Origin: Oscillospiraceae bacterium
GTDB taxonomy: Bacteria > Bacillota > Clostridia > Oscillospirales > Oscillospiraceae
Reading direction: 5' to 3'
Assembly (NCBI GenBank): GCA_017538965.1
Contig: JAFYHU010000068.1
Location: 1-51,184, forward strand
Length of the DNA stretch: 51,184 nucleotides
Shown: piece by piece, positions 7,628-15,640 of the stretch
How positions within the stretch are numbered: position 1 is the first letter of the stretch
Layout: every line of letters starts with the position of its first letter
Translations under genes and position numbers: made by a program
Notes under the pieces: generated by a model
Database searches by the model: none
Seen by the model: only the letters and a program-made list of their open reading frames with translations
What the model was told of the DNA's origin: nothing

Positions 7628-8707
7628 ATGGAAAAACTGAAAGCCTTTCTTGCACGGAAAAATATTGTTCTGTCCGCCCGGAGATACGGGATCGATGCCC
7701 TGGGCGCCATGGCGCAGGGTCTCTTCTGTTCCCTCCTGATCGGTACCATTCTCAAGACGCTTGGCCAGCAGATCGGCTGGGCCATGCTGGTGGATATCGG
7801 CTCCTATGCCATGGCGGTTTCCGGTCCTGCGATGGCCGTGGCCATCGGCTACGCGCTCCAGGCGGACCCGATGGTTTTGTTCTCCCTGGCCGCGGTCGGC
7901 TGGTCCGCAAATGCCGAAGGCGGCGCCGGCGGTCCGCTGGCCGTGCTGATCATTGCCATTGTGGCGGCGGAATGCGGCAAGGCCGTCTCCAAGGAGACCC
8001 GCGTTGATATTCTGGTCACCCCGGCCGTGACGATCTTCATCGGCGTTGCCCTTGCCAAGCTCATCGCGCCGCCGATCGGGAGCGCGGCGAGCGCTTTCGG
8101 TCTGATCATTGACCGCGCGACCAAACTGCAGCCCTTCTGGATGGGCATTGCGGTCTCGGTTCTCGTCGGCATCGCGCTGACGCTGCCGATTTCCTCGGCG
8201 GCCATCTGTTCGGTGCTGGGGCTGACCGGCCTTGCCGGCGGCGCCGCGGTCGCCGGCTGCTGTGCCCAGATGGTCGGCTTTGCCGTCATGTCCTTTAAGG
8301 AAAACCGCTGGGGCGGTCTGATCAGTCAGGGCCTCGGGACCTCGATGCTGCAGATGCCGAACATTGTGCGCAATCCCCGCGTCTGGATTGCTCCGATTCT
8401 CACCTCCGCCGTCACGGGTCCTCTGGCAACCTGCGTTTTCGGGCTGGAAATGAACGGTGCCCCGATCAACTCGGGCATGGGTACCTGCGGTCTCTGCGGG
8501 CAGATCGGCATCTGGACCGGCTGGCTCGCGCCGAGCGAAGCTGCCCTCAGCAAGGGTGCCGTCGCCATCACGCCGGGTGCCTTTGACTGGGCGGGTCTTC
8601 TCCTGATCTGCTTTGTTCTTCCCGCCGTTCTTGCCCCTGCCATCAACGCGCTCTGCCGCAGGCTCGGCTGGGTTCACGACGGCGACCTCAGCCTCTCCCG
8701 GACATAA
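7628..8707 (+). CDS. PTS EIIC-like polytopic membrane protein (PF13303 type)
   Basis: A 359-residue, Gly/Ala-rich protein with about nine or ten hydrophobic segments. It matches what I know of the PTS_EIIC_2 family: GxxxMAQGLFxSLLIGTIxxTLG near the N-terminus, a GPAMAVAIGYALQADP segment, and NGAPxNSGMGTCGLxGQIG near residue 290. Family members are annotated as PTS sugar permeases, but no EIIA or EIIB gene is nearby, so sugar phosphorylation is not supported by context and the substrate is unknown. Start at MEKLKAF is preceded by GAGG at a 6-nt spacing. Transcribed alone from the promoter at 7547, ended by the hairpin at 8714. Confidence 0.75.
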   Translation: MEKLKAFLARKNIVLSARRYGIDALGAMAQGLFCSLLIGTILKTLGQQIGWAMLVDIGSYAMAVSGPAMAVAIGYALQADPMVLFSLAAVGWSANAEGGAGGPLAVLIIAIVAAECGKAVSKETRVDILVTPAVTIFIGVALAKLIAPPIGSAASAFGLIIDRATKLQPFWMGIAVSVLVGIALTLPISSAAICSVLGLTGLAGGAAVAGCCAQMVGFAVMSFKENRWGGLISQGLGTSMLQMPNIVRNPRVWIAPILTSAVTGPLATCVFGLEMNGAPINSGMGTCGLCGQIGIWTGWLAPSEAALSKGAVAITPGAFDWAGLLLICFVLPAVLAPAINALCRRLGWVHDGDLSLSRT

Positions 8708-8713
8708 AAAGCA

Positions 8714-8739
8714 CCTGATCCGACGTCTGTCGGATCAGG
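8714..8739. terminator. Intrinsic terminator between converging genes
   Basis: CCTGATCCGAC, loop GTCT, GTCGGATCAGG followed by TTTT on the plus strand; AAAA on the other side gives a T-tract on the minus strand. It serves the PF13303-type gene and the lipoprotein gene that converge here. Confidence 0.9.
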
Positions 8740-8749
8740 TTTTACGGTT

Positions 8750-9733
8750 TTATGCTGCGGAGAAAAAGATATCGTCAATGTCGTACTCTTCATCATCGTC
8801 TGTCCAGTAAATACCGTTCTTTGAGGGCCAATAATCCAGGTCTCCGCTGTGGTCATAAGGATCGATATCCTTTTCCTCATTGCCCTGTTCGTCATATTTG
8901 AGGGTCGTCTTGACTCCCTCATCATAATACAGGATCCTGTCTCCGTTGAACTTGCCGGAAAACTCCCACATGATAATATGTTCGCTGTCCTCAAACTTGG
9001 TAACTGTCACATAGTAGGTGCCCGAATCCGCGCTGATCTCCATAGTGCAGCCGTCATCGTCTTCTTCGACGTACAGGCCTTCATAGCTTACGGTGTTTGC
9101 GGCGGTGGTCCCGCCTGCTGTGGATCCCGCGGATGTTGAGCCCTGACCGGTCGTGACCGTGATCGAGGCTTTTTCCGTGCTCGTGCTGCCGTAGTCGTTG
9201 CTGTAGCAGCAGTACACCCGCCATCCGTTCATCGCCTCCGGGATGTTGCTCAGCGTCATCGTGCTGTACATTCCGTTCGAGACCTGCAGATTCGGGAACT
9301 TTGTCCCGATCATCTCATACGTCAGGTCCGTCGCTCCGTCGGGACTGACAAAATGCCACACTGCGTAGATGGCGTTCTGATACTCCGCCGAAAAGCTGCA
9401 CGAGCCGCCCGGCGCCACGCTCTCATTCGTCGGGTTTTTCGTTACGATCGGCAGGTTGGATGTCGCCGCGGGGTTTGCCGCCGCAGGCGTCGGGGTCGGC
9501 GTCGGCGTCGCAGCCGGAGGGGATGTCGGCGTGGTCGTCGCCATCGGCAGAGGCGTCGGCGTGGGTGTCGCTGTGGGCTCAGGGGTCGGCGTCGGCGTCG
9601 GGGACGGGACTTCTTCTACGATCAGCGGTGTCGGTGTGGACTCGGGTTTTGCTCCCGGATCGGTCTTCTTCCCGCAGCCGGCAAGCAGCACGGCCGCCAG
9701 GAGAAGCAGCAGAATAATTCTTATTCTTTTCAT
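8750..9733 (-). CDS. Lipoprotein with Pro/Thr-rich stalk and Ig-like domain
   Basis: A 327-residue exported lipoprotein. The signal peptide (MKRIRIILLLLLAAVLLAGC) ends in lipobox LAGC at Cys20. Residues about 30-90 are a Pro-Thr repeat stalk (TPTPTP runs). An Ig-like module follows (about 95-195: VTKNPTNESVAPGGSC, WHFVSPDG, WRVYCCYSNDYG, ending ITVT), a form often seen in Clostridial surface proteins. A second linker leads to a C-terminal acidic beta-rich domain (about 215-327). No enzyme motif is seen. ATG at 9733 is chosen because GGAGGG stands 5 nt before it. Confidence 0.75.
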   Translation of the reverse strand: MKRIRIILLLLLAAVLLAGCGKKTDPGAKPESTPTPLIVEEVPSPTPTPTPEPTATPTPTPLPMATTTPTSPPAATPTPTPTPAAANPAATSNLPIVTKNPTNESVAPGGSCSFSAEYQNAIYAVWHFVSPDGATDLTYEMIGTKFPNLQVSNGMYSTMTLSNIPEAMNGWRVYCCYSNDYGSTSTEKASITVTTGQGSTSAGSTAGGTTAANTVSYEGLYVEEDDDGCTMEISADSGTYYVTVTKFEDSEHIIMWEFSGKFNGDRILYYDEGVKTTLKYDEQGNEEKDIDPYDHSGDLDYWPSKNGIYWTDDDEEYDIDDIFFSAA

Positions 9734-9826
9734 ACGGACCCTCCGCAATCTTCGTTTTATCAGCTTGTTTTTATCCTATCACACCCGCATCCCCAATTGC
9801 AAGTTATTTTCCAGGGAGGCCAGGAC

Positions 9827-10369
9827 ATGAACGATTCCCCTCTTGAGATTGAGCGCAAGTTTCTGATCGCGTACCCTTCCCTTTCGTGGCTCGGACAGCA
9901 GCCCGGCGTGAGAAAGGTCGAGATCGAACAGACCTATCTGACATCCGATGCTTCCAGCAGCCGCCGCGTCCGCCTGTGGCGGGAAGCGGAAGAAATGCAC
10001 TGTTTTCGAAGCATCAAGCGTTCGCTCAGCGACAGGACCCGCATCGAAGAGGAAAAGGAAATCAGCTTTGACGAATACGGGATTCTGCTCTGCGAAGCGG
10101 ACCCCGCGCGCCGTCCGGTTCGGAAGACGCGCTGGTGCCTCCCCTGGGACGGGCATCTGCTGGAGATCGACATCTACCCCTTCTGGAGCAGGCAGGCCGT
10201 CCTTGAATGTGAGCTGGAGCACGAGGAAGAAGCCTTCACCATTCCTCCCGAACTGACGGTCCTGCGTGAAGTCACCGCTGACCGGCGCTATCTGAATTCC
10301 GTTCTGGCCAGGATGAGCGAAGAAGAGCTCGCAGAGCTGGAGATTGCCGCCGCGGAGTCCGAAGGATGA
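9827..10369 (+). CDS. CYTH domain protein
   Basis: A 180-residue protein with the family signature EIERKF at residues 6-11, then alternating charged strands (EQTYLTSDA, RRVRLWREAE, RTRIEEEKEIS) that form the CYTH/triphosphate tunnel, and a C-terminal acidic helix. Family members hydrolyse inorganic triphosphate or act as adenylate/thiamine-triphosphate enzymes; which applies here is unknown. Ribosome-binding site GGGAGG lies 8 nt before ATG. Its stop overlaps the start of the TSUP gene (ATGA), so the two are translationally coupled. Confidence 0.8.
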   Translation: MNDSPLEIERKFLIAYPSLSWLGQQPGVRKVEIEQTYLTSDASSSRRVRLWREAEEMHCFRSIKRSLSDRTRIEEEKEISFDEYGILLCEADPARRPVRKTRWCLPWDGHLLEIDIYPFWSRQAVLECELEHEEEAFTIPPELTVLREVTADRRYLNSVLARMSEEELAELEIAAAESEG

Positions 10370-11133
10370 CGGCGCCTCCCGGACTTCTGACCTGGCTGAT
10401 CGTTTGTCCGCTCGTCTTTCTCGGCGGCTTTGTTGACGCCGTTGCCGGCGGCGGCGGTCTGATCTCCCTGCCGGCCTATCTGATCGCGGGGCTTCCGGTC
10501 CACAACGCCATCGCCACAAACAAGCTCAGTTCGGCCATGGGAACCTCTGTCGCGACCGCCCGGCTCGCCTCGGCGCATTGCATTCCTTGGAAGAAAGCCG
10601 TTCCCTGCGTCGTTGCCGCGCTGATCGGCTCGAACCTCGGTGCGCATCTGGCGCTGCTGGTGGACCCCGAGCTCTTCAAGCGCATCATGCTGGTCATCCT
10701 GCCGCTCACGGCGCTCTATCTGCTCCTGCGCAAAAAGGACTTCGACGACCCGGGAGAGGAACTGCCGCCGATGAAGACCCTGCTTCTCTCCGTCGGGATT
10801 TCCCTGACGATCGGCGCCTACGACGGCTTTTACGGTCCCGGCACCGGGACCTTCCTGATCCTGCTTCTGACCAGTCTGGCGCACTTTCGTCTCGGCGAGG
10901 CAAACGGCGTTGCCAAGGCCATCAACCTGACCACCAATCTCTCCTCCCTCGCGGTTTATCTGCTGAACGGCAAGGTAATTCTGCTTCTGGGCTTCGTGGC
11001 CGGCCTCTGCGGCGTAGCCGGCAACTATATCGGCATTACCTTCTTCCAGACGCGCGGCAGCAAAGCCGTCAAGCCGCTGATGCTGATCGTCCTGACCATC
11101 TTTTTTATCCGCATTCTGACCGAAATCCTGTAA
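10366..11133 (+). CDS. TSUP (TauE/SafE) family anion exporter
   Basis: A 255-residue membrane protein with about eight helices. The two internal halves show the family repeat: GGFVDAVAGGGGLISLPA near residue 20 and IGAYDGFYGPGTGTFLILL near 145. The family moves sulfite, sulfonates or organosulfur anions; the substrate here is not shown. It overlaps the CYTH gene by 4 bp (ATGA), an unusual pairing. A long palindrome follows the stop. Confidence 0.85.
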   Translation: MTAPPGLLTWLIVCPLVFLGGFVDAVAGGGGLISLPAYLIAGLPVHNAIATNKLSSAMGTSVATARLASAHCIPWKKAVPCVVAALIGSNLGAHLALLVDPELFKRIMLVILPLTALYLLLRKKDFDDPGEELPPMKTLLLSVGISLTIGAYDGFYGPGTGTFLILLLTSLAHFRLGEANGVAKAINLTTNLSSLAVYLLNGKVILLLGFVAGLCGVAGNYIGITFFQTRGSKAVKPLMLIVLTIFFIRILTEIL

Positions 11134-11135
11134 AC

Positions 11136-11165
11136 AGCAGCCCCTGCCGGCCGGCAGGGGCTGCT
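11136..11165. terminator. 30-bp perfect palindrome between converging genes
   Basis: AGCAGCCCCTGCCGG is followed without a spacer by its exact reverse complement. It sits between the TSUP and KUP stops. There is no strong T-tract on either side, so termination would depend on the very stable stem; it could also be a cruciform or REP-type site. Confidence 0.6.
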
Positions 11166-11169
11166 CCTG

Positions 11170-13152
11170 TTATTCGCGGATAAGGCGTTCGCCCGAAGGG
11201 GCGCCGGTGGTGATCAGCGGGACATTTTCCCGGATCACGGACGAGGTGTCAAGACCGTACCAGCGTTCTCGCGATCCCGCCATGCGGCGGATCGCATACT
11301 TGGAATTGAGAATGAACTCATCCACGTTTGAAAGCTCCGTCTTGGTTGTAACCGATTTGTGGATGATGCAGAATTTGAAGGTGCCGACCTTGGACGGACC
11401 GTAGATGGAATACTTTTTTTCCTGCGCCGGCAGTTCGCCCCGGGCCAGCATATCCTGAATCACCTGACGCAGATACACGTTGACGCGCTGCGGGCACTGG
11501 AAGCCGAGGTTCAGGCGGATGCGGAAGATGCAGTCGGTGCCGTAGGTCTCGAGGTTGTAGGTCATCGTCTTGGGCTCATTCAGCACGTTGACGTTCACCA
11601 GCCAGTAGGCCTGCGCCCGCTTGGTATCCTTGTCAAGAATGGAATACAGGATGTCGCGGTCGATGTATTCGGGGTCCGATTCACTGTGCAGATATACCAG
11701 GTTGTGTGCCAGAAGCGGAATCTCCGTGTCATTGTGCAGTGCGACAAGGCTGTCGACATGATCCCGCATATGCAGACGGGTTGCATATTTCTTCTCCAGC
11801 TGCGTGCCGCGGTACCAGATGATCTCGAGGGAAAGCAGAATGAGCGTGAGGAACACGGTTACATAGCCGCCGTGCATGAACTTGCTCAGGCTGGAGATGA
11901 AGAAGATGGATTCGATGCTGCCGAAAACCGCCAGCATCAGAAAAGCGAGCGGTCCCTTCTTTTTCAGGTCCTTCAGATAGACGAACAGCAGCAGCGTGGT
12001 CATCAGCATGGTAACCGTGATGGCCAGTCCGTAGGCCGACTCCATCCGTGCGCCGGAGCGGAAATACAGCACCACCAGGCTGCAGCCGATCCAGAGCATG
12101 CTGTTGACCGTGCCGATATAGAGCTGCCCCTTGATATCCGAGGGATAGCGGATTTCCAGATGCGGAAGCAGATCCAGCAGGATGGCCTCCGAGACGAGCG
12201 TGTACGAGCCGGTGATCAGAGCCTGGGAGGCGATGACCGCCGCCGCCGCGCTCAGGAGCACGGCCACGGGGCGCAGTGCGGGCGTCAGCATCAGGAAGAA
12301 GGGGTTCAGGTCGACGACCTGCCAGAGTGCGGCATCTCCGCGGCTCTGAATGATCCAGGCTCCCTGACCCAGATAGTTCAGGATCAGGCAGAGCTTGACG
12401 AAGGGCCAGCTGAAATAGATATTCTCCTTGCCGACATGGCCCATGTCGGAATACAGGGCCTCGGCGCCGGTGGTTGCGAGAAAGACGCTGCCGAGGATCA
12501 TGAAGCCCAGCTTGTTTGCGGGGCTTACCAGGATATGGACGGCATAAATCGGGTTAAAGGCCTTCAGAACGACGGGAAAAGAGAGAATGTGAGAAGCGCC
12601 CGTGAGGCCGAGGAAGGAAAACCAGATCAGCATGACGGGCCCGAAGGCCTTGCCGATGCGGCTGGTTCCGGCGTGCTGAACCGAGAAGAGGGCCGTGATG
12701 ATCACCAGTGTGATGATGACGACCTTCACCTGGTTGGGTCCGAGGAAGCGGTCCATGACCGCCATGCTCCGCAGACCTTCCACGGCGGAGGTAACGGTGA
12801 CGGCCGGCGTCAGGACGCCGTCCGCCAGCAGGGCTGCCCCGCCGAGCATGGCGGGCACGATCAGCCACTTGCCGCAGCCCCGAACCAGGGAGAAGAGCGA
12901 AAAGATGCCGCCCTCTCCGTGGTTGTCCGCCTTCATGGCAATCAGGACATACTTGATGGTTGTAAGAAGGGTGATGGTCCAGATGACGAGCGAGAGAGAT
13001 CCGATGATAAACGCTTCGTCAATCTGGGTGATTCCCCCGTTGCCCTCGAGGATCGACTTCATGACGTACAGCGGCGAGGTGCCGATGTCGCCGTAGACGA
13101 TTCCGATGGTCACGAGAAACATGCCGAAACGAAATTTCGACTTTTTATTCAT
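11170..13152 (-). CDS. kup: KUP-family potassium uptake protein
   Basis: A 660-residue potassium:proton symporter in the cytoplasmic membrane. Residues about 1-440 hold twelve helices beginning with GIVYGDIGTSPLYVMKS, the KUP signature, and HGEGGIFSLFSLV near residue 80. Residues about 450-660 form the usual cytosolic C-terminal region. Full family length. It lies 68 bp downstream of the NSS transporter gene on the same strand and may be cotranscribed. I see no c-di-AMP riboswitch in the short gap, although some Bacillota kup genes have one. Confidence 0.93.
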   Translation of the reverse strand: MNKKSKFRFGMFLVTIGIVYGDIGTSPLYVMKSILEGNGGITQIDEAFIIGSLSLVIWTITLLTTIKYVLIAMKADNHGEGGIFSLFSLVRGCGKWLIVPAMLGGAALLADGVLTPAVTVTSAVEGLRSMAVMDRFLGPNQVKVVIITLVIITALFSVQHAGTSRIGKAFGPVMLIWFSFLGLTGASHILSFPVVLKAFNPIYAVHILVSPANKLGFMILGSVFLATTGAEALYSDMGHVGKENIYFSWPFVKLCLILNYLGQGAWIIQSRGDAALWQVVDLNPFFLMLTPALRPVAVLLSAAAAVIASQALITGSYTLVSEAILLDLLPHLEIRYPSDIKGQLYIGTVNSMLWIGCSLVVLYFRSGARMESAYGLAITVTMLMTTLLLFVYLKDLKKKGPLAFLMLAVFGSIESIFFISSLSKFMHGGYVTVFLTLILLSLEIIWYRGTQLEKKYATRLHMRDHVDSLVALHNDTEIPLLAHNLVYLHSESDPEYIDRDILYSILDKDTKRAQAYWLVNVNVLNEPKTMTYNLETYGTDCIFRIRLNLGFQCPQRVNVYLRQVIQDMLARGELPAQEKKYSIYGPSKVGTFKFCIIHKSVTTKTELSNVDEFILNSKYAIRRMAGSRERWYGLDTSSVIRENVPLITTGAPSGERLIRE

Positions 13153-13220
13153 ACGCTGTCACTCCGCATTTTCTCCGCGCATATTCTTCTGCGCGTGCCG
13201 GCTGTGGACTCAGTGCAGGC

Positions 13221-14561
13221 TTACTTCCATCCGAAGGTGGCAAGGCCATAGATGTAAAGCCCGATGACGGCGATGGGGACGACATACATGAAGATCGGCT
13301 TCATCCAGTTCTGGACTTTCATGCCCTTGCCGGCGTTGGCCTCGGCGACGAAGTTGTCCCAGCCCCAGCCGAACTTATAGCAGCAGAAGACCGCAAACAC
13401 AAAGGCGCCGATCGGCAGGCAGTTGGTGCTGACGATGAAATCCCAGAAATCGAGCCAGGCGCTTCCTTCCGCAAAGGGCTGGAAGTGGAAGACACTGTAG
13501 CCCAGAGCCGTGGTCAGCGCGAGCAGGAAGATGCCGATGCCGCAGACCACGCAGCCCTTCGGGCGGCTCCAGCCGGTCATCTCGCGCACGCAGGCGAGGA
13601 TGTTCTCAAACACCGCAAGCTCGGTCGAGAAGGCCGCGAAGACCATGAACAGGAAGAACAGCGAGCCCCAGACGCGGCCGCCGGCCATGTTGTTGAAGAC
13701 GGTTGCCATCGTGTTGAAGAGCAGCGACGGGCCGGCATCGACCTCGATGCCGTAGGTGAAGCAGGCCGGGAACATGATGAAGCCCGCGATGATGGCGACG
13801 AAGGTGTCCAGCAGAATGACGTTGACCGACTCGCCCAGCAGCGAGCGCTCTCTGCCGATATAGCTGCCGAAGATGGCCATGGAGCCGATGCCGATGCTCA
13901 GGGTGAAGAATGCCTGGTTCATGGCTCCGACGACGACCTGTCCGTTGATCTTCGAGAAGTCGGGCACCAGGTAGAAGCTCAGGCCTTCCTTCGCCCCGGA
14001 CATGCCGGCGCTGTGAATCGCGAGAACGATCATCAGGATGAACAGTGCGACCATCAGATATTTTGTCACGCGCTCGAGGCCGCCCTGCAGGTCAAAGCTC
14101 AGGACCAGGAAGCCAAGCGCTACCGCGATCGCCAGATAGATCACGTTTACGCCCGGGTTGGTAATCATGCCGACAAAGCCGAGATCCGCCGTCTGGCCGG
14201 TCAGGAACATGACGAAGTAATACATCATCCAGCCGGTGACAACCGTATAGAAGGCCATCAGGGCAATGTTGCCGAGCAGGCAGATATAGCCGTGAATGTG
14301 CCATTTCTGACCCGGCTTCTCGAGCTTCTGGTACATCCTGACAGGGCTCGCCTGAGAGGCGCGGCCCATGGCGAACTCCATGGTCATGGCCGGCAGGCCA
14401 AGCAGGAGCAGGCAGAGGATATAGACCAGGACGAAGCCGCCGCCGCCGTACTGGCCGGTCATCCACGGGAACTTCCACACGTTGCCGCAGCCGATGGCGC
14501 AGCCCGCGCTCAGCAGAATGAAGCCAAGGCGGCTGCCGAGTTTTTCTCTGTTGTTGTCCAT
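13221..14561 (-). CDS. Sodium-dependent amino acid transporter (NSS/SNF family)
   Basis: A 446-residue LeuT-fold symporter. The first helix carries the sodium-site motif LSAGCAIGCGNVWKFPW, followed by GGGGFVLVYI; TM6 region shows FFTLSIGIGSMAIFGSYIG and TM8 the FSTELAVFEN segment. About eleven helices are predicted, typical of bacterial NSS proteins such as tryptophan or tyrosine transporters. The substrate cannot be read from sequence. It is transcribed from a clear sigma-A promoter (TTTACA-17-TATAAT) about 40 bp upstream. Confidence 0.9.
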   Translation of the reverse strand: MDNNREKLGSRLGFILLSAGCAIGCGNVWKFPWMTGQYGGGGFVLVYILCLLLLGLPAMTMEFAMGRASQASPVRMYQKLEKPGQKWHIHGYICLLGNIALMAFYTVVTGWMMYYFVMFLTGQTADLGFVGMITNPGVNVIYLAIAVALGFLVLSFDLQGGLERVTKYLMVALFILMIVLAIHSAGMSGAKEGLSFYLVPDFSKINGQVVVGAMNQAFFTLSIGIGSMAIFGSYIGRERSLLGESVNVILLDTFVAIIAGFIMFPACFTYGIEVDAGPSLLFNTMATVFNNMAGGRVWGSLFFLFMVFAAFSTELAVFENILACVREMTGWSRPKGCVVCGIGIFLLALTTALGYSVFHFQPFAEGSAWLDFWDFIVSTNCLPIGAFVFAVFCCYKFGWGWDNFVAEANAGKGMKVQNWMKPIFMYVVPIAVIGLYIYGLATFGWK

Positions 14562-14600
14562 AGTTTTTTCTCCTTTGAACAGATTTTGTGCGTATGGGTT

Positions 14601-14629
14601 ATTATAGTACAGACTTGCCGAGATGTAAA
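14601..14629 (-). promoter_or_regulatory. Sigma-A promoter of the NSS transporter gene
   Basis: Minus-strand TTTACA (14624-14629), 17-bp spacer, TATAAT (14601-14606). Confidence 0.8.
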
Positions 14630-14688
14630 ATCTTTTTTTCAGAATGGCCTTGTTTTCTGTACATCCCCTGCGATCGGCAAGGAAAGAC

Positions 14689-14717
14689 TTGAAATTCCGC
14701 CGGGTTTCTAATATAAT
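14689..14717 (+). promoter_or_regulatory. Sigma-A promoter of the DegV-phosphorelay operon
   Basis: TTGAAA (14689-14694), 17-bp spacer, TATAAT (14712-14717), about 53 bp before the DegV start. It is divergent from the NSS promoter, with 59 bp between the two -35 boxes. Confidence 0.8.
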
Positions 14718-14776
14718 AAAGTATCGTGCCGGTATTGGAAAATGACATTTCGGATTCCCGGAAGGAGGTTGGAAAT

Positions 14777-15640
14777 ATGGGTTTTCTGGTTTTTGCCGAC
14801 GGTACCGCCAATCTGCCGAAAAGCATGCTGGACGGTATCGATCTGCTGCCCTGCGAATTGATCGTAGACTGTGTGCCGCAGACCTATCAGGGAGATGTGG
14901 ACAGTTTTGATGCGCACACCTATTACGAAGGACTGAGAAACGGAAAAAACATCCGCACCACGCTTTTGAACACGCAGCTGTTTCTGTCGCGTTTTTCCCC
15001 GCTGCTGGAGCAGGGTCATGACATCATCTACGTTGCCATGAGTTCCGGCATCAGCGGCACTTACGCCGCCGCCAGGATTGCTTCGCTGGAGCTGATGGAC
15101 CTCTATCCGGGACGCTTTGTCCATATTGTGGACTCCCACGGCTGCGGTTTCGGAAACGGCCTGCTGGCGGTCATGGCTGCCCGGCTGAGCCGCGAGGGCG
15201 TGGACGCGAGAGAGGCTGCTGATATTCTGGATGCGGAAGTTCCCCACACCTGTCAGTACTTCACCGTGGACGACCTGAACTTTCTGAAGAGAACGGGCCG
15301 TGTGAGCGGCATGACCGCCAAAATTGCCACGGTGCTGAACATCAAGCCCATTCTTTACGGGGACAGCACCGGTCATATCGTTTCCTGCGCCAAAGTCCGC
15401 GGGCGCAGGGCCGCCATTGAGGCCGTCGCCAAAAAGTACGAAGAGAAGCGCCTGGACGGTCCGGAGCAGTACGTCTGCATTTCCCACGGCGACTGTCTGG
15501 AAGATGCGGAAAAGCTGGCCGAGCTGGTCCGCGGCATCACGCCCGATGTCCCGATGACCATCTGCCAGCATGAGCCGTTTTCCGGGTCTCATGTCGGCCC
15601 CGGCATGCTCGGTCTCTTTTTCCGGGGGATCGAACGATAA
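14777..15640 (+). CDS. DegV family fatty-acid-binding protein
   Basis: A 287-residue cytoplasmic protein of the DegV/FakB fold. Visible family features are the N-terminal FADGTANLPKS segment (the usual form is TDSxxDLP), the fatty-acid headgroup region with TTLLNTQLF, SSGISGTYAAAR near residue 95, and RTGRVSGMTAKIATVLNIKPIL near 180. Such proteins bind a fatty acid and, as FakB, present it to the kinase FakA. No FakA gene is nearby; instead the stop overlaps the start of a sensor kinase gene (TAATG), so a lipid-sensing input to the phosphorelay is possible. Start chosen at ATG 14777, after GGAGG. Confidence 0.9.
   Translation: MGFLVFADGTANLPKSMLDGIDLLPCELIVDCVPQTYQGDVDSFDAHTYYEGLRNGKNIRTTLLNTQLFLSRFSPLLEQGHDIIYVAMSSGISGTYAAARIASLELMDLYPGRFVHIVDSHGCGFGNGLLAVMAARLSREGVDAREAADILDAEVPHTCQYFTVDDLNFLKRTGRVSGMTAKIATVLNIKPILYGDSTGHIVSCAKVRGRRAAIEAVAKKYEEKRLDGPEQYVCISHGDCLEDAEKLAELVRGITPDVPMTICQHEPFSGSHVGPGMLGLFFRGIER

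Noticed and set aside
9460-9660. Tandem GTCGGCGTC-type repeats as a possible minisatellite
   Set aside because: They encode the Pro-Thr stalk of the lipoprotein on the minus strand, a usual low-complexity linker.
13153-13220. A c-di-AMP riboswitch upstream of kup
   Set aside because: The 68-bp gap is far too short for the ydaO-type fold and only one weak hairpin is visible.
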